From: SG8-30 sp037443885
GTDB taxonomy: Bacteria; Pseudomonadota; Gammaproteobacteria; Steroidobacterales; Steroidobacteraceae
Assembly (NCBI GenBank): GCA_037443885.1
Contig: JBBINN010000107.1
Span: forward strand, 1 to 9,843
Reading direction: 5' to 3'
Length of the DNA: 9,843 bases
The notes under the pieces are model-generated. The model was given only the letters and a program-made list of their open reading frames with translations, did not search any database and was not told the DNA's origin. The translations under genes and the position numbers were made by a program. Positions 5,372 through 9,843 of the stretch are shown piece by piece. Within the stretch, counting starts at the first letter, position 1. Each line of letters begins with the position of its first letter.

Positions 5372-6240
5372 GCTGGCTCCCGCTCGCGGTCGATCTGCCG
5401 CCGCGCACGGCCGCCGAGTGGGCGCTGGTGCTCGAGGCCGTCGGCATCGCACATGAGCAGCGCAATGCCTCGGGCGGGGAGCAGCTGTGGGTGCCCGCCG
5501 ACCGTCTCGAGGCTGCCTCGCGTGAACTGTCGCGCTACCTGCGCGAGAACCGCCCGCCGCCCGAGGCACGCCTCGCCTGGCCGCGGCACCGCTACTCGCT
5601 CGCCGGCATCGCGGCCTACGCGGCGGTGCTCATCGCGGTGACCATCGCCGCACTCGAGCGCGTGGGTGAGGTGAACTGGGTCAACCGGGGCGTGCTCGAC
5701 GCCGGCTTCGCGGCGCGCGGCGAGTGGTGGCGCCCCGTCACGGCGCTCACGCTGCACGCGGACCTTGGCCACCTGCTCGCCAACCTCGCCTTCGGCGCGA
5801 TCTTCGCCTACCCCGCCGGCCAGCTGTTCGGCCCCGGCATCGCGTGGCTTCTGATCGTCGTGGGCGCCGTCTGCGCCTATGCCGTGGATGCGCTGCTGCA
5901 CCCGCCCTCGCATGCCCTGCTCGGCGCCTCGACCGCGGTCTTCACGGCGCTCGGGCTCATCGCGGCGGTGGCCTGGCGGCGGCGGGCCACGCACCGGGTC
6001 ACGCCCATGCAGCGCGTCGCGCCGCTGGTGGCCGGCATCGCGCTGCTGGCCTTCACCGGCATGGGCGGCGAGCGCACCGACATCCTCGCGCACGTGCTCG
6101 GCTTCGCGGCCGGCGCCGCCATCGGCGCCGTGGCGGCGGGACTCCCCTGGCCAGCGCCGGGGCGGCGCGGGCCGCAGTGGGCTGCGGGCGGCGCCGCGCT
6201 GGCCGTGGTCGCGGCCGCCTGGGTCGCCGCGCTCGCCTAG
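5368..6240 (+). CDS. Rhomboid family intramembrane serine protease
   Basis: Cleaves membrane-spanning substrates within the inner membrane. The 290-residue protein has a soluble N-terminal part (1-72: DLPPRTAAEWALVLEAVG, then LWVPADRLEAASRELSRYLRE), then about seven hydrophobic helices (near 76-98, 136-155, 156-176, 186-206, 217-234, 239-261 and 272-290). The catalytic set is complete: H135 and N139 in HADLGHLLANL match GlpG H150/N154, nucleophile S188 lies in LLGASTAVFTALG, and H242 lies in HVLGFAAGAAIG. The Ser-His spacing of 54 is like GlpG (53). I chose GTG 5368 because conserved-looking sequence begins right after it. A longer GTG start at 5299 would overlap the methyltransferase promoter. 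No clear Shine-Dalgarno is present, and the start overlaps the stop of a mini-ORF. Substrates are unknown; the adjacent lipoprotein and membrane proteins are only neighbours. Confidence 0.92.
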   Translation: MSWLPLAVDLPPRTAAEWALVLEAVGIAHEQRNASGGEQLWVPADRLEAASRELSRYLRENRPPPEARLAWPRHRYSLAGIAAYAAVLIAVTIAALERVGEVNWVNRGVLDAGFAARGEWWRPVTALTLHADLGHLLANLAFGAIFAYPAGQLFGPGIAWLLIVVGAVCAYAVDALLHPPSHALLGASTAVFTALGLIAAVAWRRRATHRVTPMQRVAPLVAGIALLAFTGMGGERTDILAHVLGFAAGAAIGAVAAGLPWPAPGRRGPQWAAGGAALAVVAAAWVAALA

Positions 6241-6255
6241 GACGGTCGCCGTCCT
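6239..6255 (+). terminator. Small hairpin at the rhomboid stop codon
   Basis: AGGACGG (6239-6245) pairs with CCGTCCT (6249-6255) around a 3-nt loop. It includes the last bases of the TAG stop. No T-run follows, so it is at best a weak terminator. The following stretch to 6381 shows no convincing gene. Confidence 0.3.
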
Positions 6256-6381
6256 GCAACCGGCAGGGCCGTCGAAGCGCGTGACAGGCTTCGCGGTTTC
6301 GGAAAGTCGGCGAATCTTGCGTATGGGGCCTGCCGCAGGCGGGGTGCAGGATGCGCGCCATCCGCCAACTGGAAGGCATCG

Positions 6382-6474
6382 ATGAACACGATCACGATCC
6401 TGCTGCTCAACCTGCCCTTCGCGCTCTTCATCGCGGGCATGCCCGCGCTGCTCTTCGCCATGCGACGCGCCTGA
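6382..6474 (+). CDS. Putative 30-residue single-helix membrane miniprotein
   Basis: A short frame that begins MNTITILLLN and ends LLFAMRRA before TGA. Residues 4-27 are almost wholly hydrophobic, enough for one membrane helix, and two Arg at the C-terminus suggest that end stays in the cytoplasm. A Shine-Dalgarno-like GGAAGG (6371-6376) lies 5 nt before the ATG. Twenty-nine of 30 sense codons end in G or C, as in the surrounding real genes. It occupies an otherwise empty 299-nt gap between the rhomboid gene and gmk, on the same strand as both, just upstream of a gmk promoter candidate. I do not recognise it. Alternatives are a chance ORF or a gmk leader. In very GC-rich DNA a high GC3 is weak evidence; the Shine-Dalgarno and the clean hydrophobic profile are the stronger points. 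Confidence 0.5.
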   Translation: MNTITILLLNLPFALFIAGMPALLFAMRRA

Positions 6475-6488
6475 GACTCGGCCCGGGG

Positions 6489-6494
6489 TAGAAT
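6489..6494 (+). promoter_or_regulatory. Candidate -10 box for gmk
   Basis: TAGAAT (five of six consensus bases) in the context GGGGTAGAATGGCGGGG lies 45 nt before the gmk ATG. It resembles the candidates before rpoZ and yicC. No -35 match is seen at 16-18 nt. Confidence 0.45.
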
Positions 6495-6539
6495 GGCGGG
6501 GCTTCGGCGCCGGCGCGCCGCCACCCCGACGTCCCCCGG

Positions 6540-7169
6540 ATGCCAGTCCAAGAGCCCGCCCGCGGCCGCCTGTTCGTCATCGCCGCCCCGTCCGGGGCGG
6601 GCAAGACCAGCCTCGTGCGCGCGCTCATGGAGCGCGAGCCGTCGCTCGGCTTCTCGGTGTCCTTCACCACGCGGCCGAGGCGCCCGAACGAGGTGGACGG
6701 TCGCGACTACCACTTCGTCACGCGCGCCGCCTTCGACGACATGCTGGCCGCCGACGCCTTCCTCGAGCATGCCCAGGTCTTCGGCAACGCCTACGGCACC
6801 GGGCGCGCGCAGGTCGAGTCCGCGCTCGTCTCGGGCCGCGACCTGATCCTCGAGATCGACTGGCAGGGGGCCCGGCAGGTCCGCGAACGCCTGCCCGAGG
6901 CGATCGACATCTTCATCCTGCCGCCCTCCCGCGCGGCCCTGGAGCAGCGGCTTCGCCACCGCAGGACCGACTCCGACGAGGTCATCGCCCGCCGGCTCGC
7001 GGATTCGGTGACCGAGATGTCGCACTGGAGCGAGTTCCGCTACGTGGTGGTGAACGAAGACTTCGACCGGGCCCTGGCCGAGCTGGTCGCCATCATGCGC
7101 GGCGGGGGGGAGGCCTGTCGGGCCGACCGGCCGGGGCTCGGTGGCTTCGCCGCGCGCCTCCTGGCCTGA
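6540..7169 (+). CDS. gmk: Guanylate kinase
   Basis: Phosphorylates GMP to GDP with ATP, an essential step in guanine nucleotide supply. The 209 residues match the usual length. Seen: P-loop APSGAGKTS at 16-24; GMP-binding SVSFTTRPRRPNEVDGRDYHF at 39-59; EIDWQGARQVR in the middle; and the lid-type Arg segment LEQRLRHRRTDS with VIARRL. The ATG at 6540 is preceded by C-rich sequence with no Shine-Dalgarno, yet it gives the family N-terminus (GRLFVIAAPSGAGKT). A run of seven G (7104-7110) lies in the MRGGGEACR codons; the frame reads through normally. It precedes rpoZ and spoT, the common order in Gammaproteobacteria. GMK is a direct target of (p)ppGpp in Firmicutes; control of this one is not known. 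Confidence 0.98.
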   Translation: MPVQEPARGRLFVIAAPSGAGKTSLVRALMEREPSLGFSVSFTTRPRRPNEVDGRDYHFVTRAAFDDMLAADAFLEHAQVFGNAYGTGRAQVESALVSGRDLILEIDWQGARQVRERLPEAIDIFILPPSRAALEQRLRHRRTDSDEVIARRLADSVTEMSHWSEFRYVVVNEDFDRALAELVAIMRGGGEACRADRPGLGGFAARLLA

Positions 7170-7210
7170 CGGTCCGGGCGCCGAACTGGCTTCCAGGAGG
7201 GATGCTGGGG

Positions 7211-7216
7211 TATCCT
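7211..7216 (+). promoter_or_regulatory. Candidate -10 box for rpoZ (and spoT)
   Basis: TATCCT in the context GGGGTATCCTGTACGG lies 36 nt before the rpoZ ATG. The predicted leader is T-rich (GATTTTTCACCGGTTTTCCC) and lacks a Shine-Dalgarno. An AGGAGG at 7195-7200 precedes a 10-codon frame starting at 7202 but is only 1 nt from its ATG. Confidence 0.4.
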
Positions 7217-7252
7217 GTACGGCCGTTTCACTGATTTTTCACCGGTTTTCCC

Positions 7253-7540
7253 ATGGCACGCATCACCGTCGAAGACTGCCTCGAGAACGTCGATAACCTG
7301 TTCGACCTCGTCCTGCTCGCCGCCAAGCGGGCGCGCCAGCTCGCCAACGGGGCCGAGGCCCACGTCGAGTGGCAGAACGACAAGCCGACGGTGGTGGCGC
7401 TGCGCGAGATCGCCGCCGGCCGGGTCACCATGGACCTGCTGAGCGAGCCGGAGCCCGAGCCGGAGCCGGAGTTCATCCCGGAGAACCCGCTCGACTTCGC
7501 GGCCGATTTCCGCGCACCGCAGCTCGGCCTGGGAGACTGA
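7253..7540 (+). CDS. rpoZ: DNA-directed RNA polymerase subunit omega
   Basis: Small RNA polymerase subunit that helps fold and hold beta-prime. In E. coli its N-terminal residues also help form ppGpp binding site 1. The 95 residues begin MARITVEDCLENVDNLFDLVLLAAKRARQL, matching the family, with NDKPTVVALREIAAGRV at about 42-58. The N-terminal MAR segment used for ppGpp binding in E. coli is retained. The C-terminal part is unusual: a Glu-Pro repeat (65-73) and an acidic tail replace the usual helical tail. There is no Shine-Dalgarno before the ATG; the upstream leader is pyrimidine-rich. It sits 83 nt after gmk and 18 nt before spoT, so rpoZ and spoT are probably co-transcribed. The identification is secure. 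Confidence 0.97.
   Translation: MARITVEDCLENVDNLFDLVLLAAKRARQLANGAEAHVEWQNDKPTVVALREIAAGRVTMDLLSEPEPEPEPEFIPENPLDFAADFRAPQLGLGD
7445..7471 (+). repeat. In-frame hexanucleotide repeat coding Glu-Pro in rpoZ
   Basis: Four GAGCCG-type units (one with CCC) followed by GAG encode EPEPEPEPE at residues 65-73. This forms a stiff acidic linker between the omega core and its tail. Changes in unit number would keep frame. Confidence 0.85.
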
Positions 7541-7558
7541 CGCCAGGCGCACCGCCCG

Positions 7559-9718
7559 ATGACCTACGCGTCCACGCTGCTGGGATTGCTCCCGGGCGGC
7601 AGGCGCGCTCCGGGCATCGGGCAGCTCGTCTCCAAGCTCGAGTCCTATCTCCCGCCGGACCAGGTCGACCGGGTCCGTGACGCCTACGAGTACGCCGAGG
7701 CCGCCCACCGCGGCCAGAAGCGACGCTCGGGCGAGCCCTACATCACCCACCCCATCGCGGTCGCGGACATCCTCGCCGACCTGCACCTGGACGGCGCGAC
7801 CATCGCGGCGGCCATCCTGCACGACGTGGTCGAAGACACCGGCGCCTCCACCGAGGACGTGACCGAGCGCTTCGGCCGCGAGGTCGCGGAGCTGGTGGAC
7901 GGCGTCACCAAGCTCGACCAGGTGCAGTTCAAGAGCCGCCAGGAGGCGCAGGCCGAGAGCTTCCGCAAGATGCTGCTCGCCATGGTGCGCGACATCCGCG
8001 TGATCATGGTCAAGCTCGCCGACCGCGTGCACAACATGCGCACACTCGGCGCCATGCCGCCGCCGAAGCGCCGGCTGGTGGCGCGGGAGACGCTCGACAT
8101 CTACGCGCCGATCGCGAACCGCCTCGGCATGCACTCCGTCAAGCTCGAGCTCGAGGAACTCGGCTTCAAGGCGCTGTACCCGAGGCGGTACCGCGTGATC
8201 GAGCGCGAGGTCAAGCGCTCGCGGGGCAACCAGAAGGAGTTCCTGCCGAAGATCGTGCGGAACCTGGAGCAGGCGCTCGAACGCGCCGGCATCCGGGGCG
8301 AGGTCGAGGCCCGCGAGAAGCACCTGTTCAGCATCTACGCCAAGATGCGCCGCAAGCGCGTGCCGCTCGAGGAGGTCGTCGACGCCTTCGGCGTGCGGGT
8401 CGTGGTCGGCACCGTGGACGAGTGCTACCGCGTGCTCGGACTCGCGCACGGCCTGTATCGGCCCATGCCCGGGCGGTTCAAGGACTACATCGCGATCCCG
8501 CGTGTCAACGGCTACCAGTCGCTGCACACGACGCTGTTCGGCCCCAACGGCATGCCGCTCGAGCTGCAGATACGCACCCGCGAGATGCACGAAACCGCCG
8601 AGGACGGCATCGCCGCGCACTGGCGCTACAAGACCGGCGAGGTGGGCCCCGCCGAGCGCCAGGACCGCGCGCGCGAGTGGCTCAAGAACGTCGCGCAGCT
8701 GAACGAGGCCTCGGCCGAGGAGATGGTCGAGAGCGTGCGCGTGGACCTGTTCCCGGACAAGGTCTACCTGTTCACGCCGAAGGGCGACATCATGCGACTG
8801 CCGCGCGGCGCCACCTGCGTGGACTTCGCCTACGCCGTGCACACCGACGTCGGCAACCGCTGCGTCGCGGCCAAGGTGGACCGTCGCCTCGCGCCGCTTC
8901 GGACAGCGCTCAGGAACGGCCAGACCGTCGAGATCATCACGGCCCGCGGCGCCAAGCCCAATCCCGCCTGGGCCAGCTTCGTGGTCTCCGCCAAGGCGCG
9001 CGCCTCGATCCGCCAGTACCTGCGCAACCTGCGCCGCGACGAGGCGCAGGACCTCGGCGCGAAGATGCTGAACCAGGCGCTCGACGAGTTCAGCCTGTCG
9101 CTGCGCAAGCTGCCCGACGGCCGCCTCGACCAGGTCGCCAGCTACCTTGGCCTGCGCGACGGCAAGGATCTGCTGGAGAAGATCGGCCTCGGCGAGCGCC
9201 TCGCGCCGCTGGTCGCGCGCCGCCTGCTGCCGCGCGAATCCGACATGCCGCCCGGCGGGCCGCAGGTGCCGCTCGCCATCACCGGCACCGAGGGCCTGGT
9301 CGTCTCCTACGCACGATGCTGCCACCCGCTGCCGCCGGAGCCCATCGTCGCCTACCTCTCGAGTGGCCGTGGAGTCGTCATCCACCGAGACAACTGCCCG
9401 AACGTGGCCGGCTTCGGCAAGCAGCCCGACAAGTGGCTGCCGGCCGTGTGGGAGAAACAGCCGCAGCGCGCGTTCCACGCCGAGATCCGCGTGCACGTGG
9501 CGAACCGGGTCGGCGTGCTGGCGCAGGTTGCCGCGCAGATCGCCGCGAACGAGTCCAACATCGAGCATGTCAACGTCGCCGACGAGAGCGACGACACCTC
9601 GGTGCTCACGTTCGAGATCACCGTGCGTGACCGGCCGCACCTCGGGCACGTCATCCGCACGATCCGCGCCATGCCGGACGTGCTCAAGGTCGAGCGCTCG
9701 GTTCACCGCGAGCCGTGA
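7559..9718 (+). CDS. spoT: Bifunctional (p)ppGpp synthetase/hydrolase SpoT
   Basis: Long RelA/SpoT homologue (719 residues; E. coli SpoT 702) that makes and breaks the alarmone (p)ppGpp. Domains in order: hydrolase HD domain (about 40-200) with H64, catalytic H88-D89 and VEDT (91-94) and KLADRVHNMR (152-161), all intact; synthetase domain (about 240-370) with GREK-like AREKHLFSIYAKM, RFKD at 306-309 (the charge type of bifunctional enzymes, not the EFDD of RelA) and NGYQSLHT (317-324); TGS domain from V395; zinc-finger-like region with CCHP (587-590) and HRDNC (609-613); C-terminal ACT domain from about 639. Both activities are therefore expected. ATG 7559 has only a distant AGG upstream and lies 18 nt after rpoZ. 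In many relatives ridA and recG follow; here a palindromic element follows instead. Confidence 0.98.
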   Translation: MTYASTLLGLLPGGRRAPGIGQLVSKLESYLPPDQVDRVRDAYEYAEAAHRGQKRRSGEPYITHPIAVADILADLHLDGATIAAAILHDVVEDTGASTEDVTERFGREVAELVDGVTKLDQVQFKSRQEAQAESFRKMLLAMVRDIRVIMVKLADRVHNMRTLGAMPPPKRRLVARETLDIYAPIANRLGMHSVKLELEELGFKALYPRRYRVIEREVKRSRGNQKEFLPKIVRNLEQALERAGIRGEVEAREKHLFSIYAKMRRKRVPLEEVVDAFGVRVVVGTVDECYRVLGLAHGLYRPMPGRFKDYIAIPRVNGYQSLHTTLFGPNGMPLELQIRTREMHETAEDGIAAHWRYKTGEVGPAERQDRAREWLKNVAQLNEASAEEMVESVRVDLFPDKVYLFTPKGDIMRLPRGATCVDFAYAVHTDVGNRCVAAKVDRRLAPLRTALRNGQTVEIITARGAKPNPAWASFVVSAKARASIRQYLRNLRRDEAQDLGAKMLNQALDEFSLSLRKLPDGRLDQVASYLGLRDGKDLLEKIGLGERLAPLVARRLLPRESDMPPGGPQVPLAITGTEGLVVSYARCCHPLPPEPIVAYLSSGRGVVIHRDNCPNVAGFGKQPDKWLPAVWEKQPQRAFHAEIRVHVANRVGVLAQVAAQIAANESNIEHVNVADESDDTSVLTFEITVRDRPHLGHVIRTIRAMPDVLKVERSVHREP

Positions 9719-9739
9719 GGGGAAACGGGGAAGGGGACA

Positions 9740-9803
9740 TTCCTGTTTTCCTTTCCCGCACAACCGGCAGTTCAGCAAGTTGCGAGGGAAAGGAAAACAG
9801 GAA
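9740..9803. repeat. Perfect 18-bp inverted repeat right after spoT, REP/REPIN-like or miniature palindromic element
   Basis: TTCCTGTTTTCCTTTCCC (9740-9757) is exactly complementary to GGGAAAGGAAAACAGGAA (9786-9803). Inside, CAAC/GTTG (9761-9764 and 9779-9782) adds four more pairs after two mismatches, leaving a 14-nt loop. The left flank GGGGACA continues the purine-rich run that begins at the spoT stop. The arms are AT-richer than the surroundings. The position after a stop codon and the long arms resemble intergenic REP-type elements mobilised by REP-associated tyrosine transposases. It could also stop or protect the spoT mRNA, but no T-run follows on the plus strand. The remaining 9804-9843 shows nothing I can assign. 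Confidence 0.75.
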
Positions 9804-9843
9804 CCTGATTACGCAGCTGGGTCAGCCAGTGAACCAGGGGGTG

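Noticed and set aside
7104..7110. Run of seven G in gmk as a phase-variable frameshift site
   Set aside because: The frame continues into a plausible C-terminus, and such runs are expected in GC-rich DNA with glycine codons.
7195..7234. AGGAGG followed by a 10-codon frame (MLGYPVRPFH) before rpoZ
   Set aside because: The ribosome site is only 1 nt from the ATG, too close to work, and the frame contains the likely rpoZ -10 box.
7040..9778. 912-codon minus-strand open frame opposite spoT
   Set aside because: The protein is rich in Arg, His, Leu, Val and Ala, as expected from the complement of GC-rich codons. It has no recognisable domain and lies wholly opposite well-conserved gmk, rpoZ and spoT sequence.
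1..9843. CRISPR array, tRNA, rRNA, integrase or toxin-antitoxin pair
   Set aside because: No spaced direct repeats, cloverleaf or recombinase motifs were seen. The XRE/membrane pair was considered as a toxin-antitoxin system, but the partner is a 171-residue four-helix protein unlike known toxins.

Overview
The window looks like a chromosomal stretch from a high-GC gammaproteobacterium. The evidence is the very GC-rich third codon positions, the gene set rdgB-rph / yicC / gmk-rpoZ-spoT, an omega subunit starting MARITVEDCLENVDN, and a bifunctional SpoT with the RFKD motif. A xanthomonad-, Nevskia- or Steroidobacter-like lineage is my inference; nothing in the window fixes the genus.

Left block (1-1881, minus strand): a compact operon read as PP2C phosphatase, then rph (RNase PH), then rdgB (XTP/dITP pyrophosphatase, cut by the window edge). 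The gaps are 4 nt each, so translation is probably coupled. A short divergent intergenic region separates it from yicC (2023-2889, plus strand), an endoribonuclease-family gene.

Middle block (2890-6539): about 3.6 kb of accessory genes lies between yicC and gmk, which are often close neighbours in Gammaproteobacteria. It holds a proline-rich lipoprotein of unknown role (minus), an XRE-type regulator plus four-helix membrane protein module (minus), a class I O-methyltransferase (minus), a divergently oriented rhomboid protease (plus), and a 30-codon single-helix membrane ORF too short for normal gene finding (plus). The XRE gene appears to be leaderless: a TATAGT box sits 6 nt before its ATG. 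A perfect 8-bp-arm palindrome covers its likely -35 region, which suggests autoregulation.

Right block (6540-9718, plus strand): gmk, rpoZ and spoT in the classical order. They link GMP/GDP supply, the RNA polymerase omega subunit (which forms part of a ppGpp site in E. coli) and ppGpp synthesis and hydrolysis. With rdgB at the left, both housekeeping ends concern purine nucleotides, and rph and yicC concern RNA processing. All three right-block genes lack a clear Shine-Dalgarno sequence, unlike most genes in the middle and left blocks.

Right edge (9719-9843): immediately after spoT lies a perfect 18-bp inverted repeat, resembling a REP/REPIN or other miniature palindromic element and possibly ending the spoT transcript. 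I found no clear new defence system, CRISPR array, tRNA, rRNA or complete transposon. The best candidates for undescribed biology are the 30-codon membrane ORF, the leaderless self-controlled regulator/membrane module, the overlapping mini-ORF before the rhomboid gene, and the inverted repeat after spoT.
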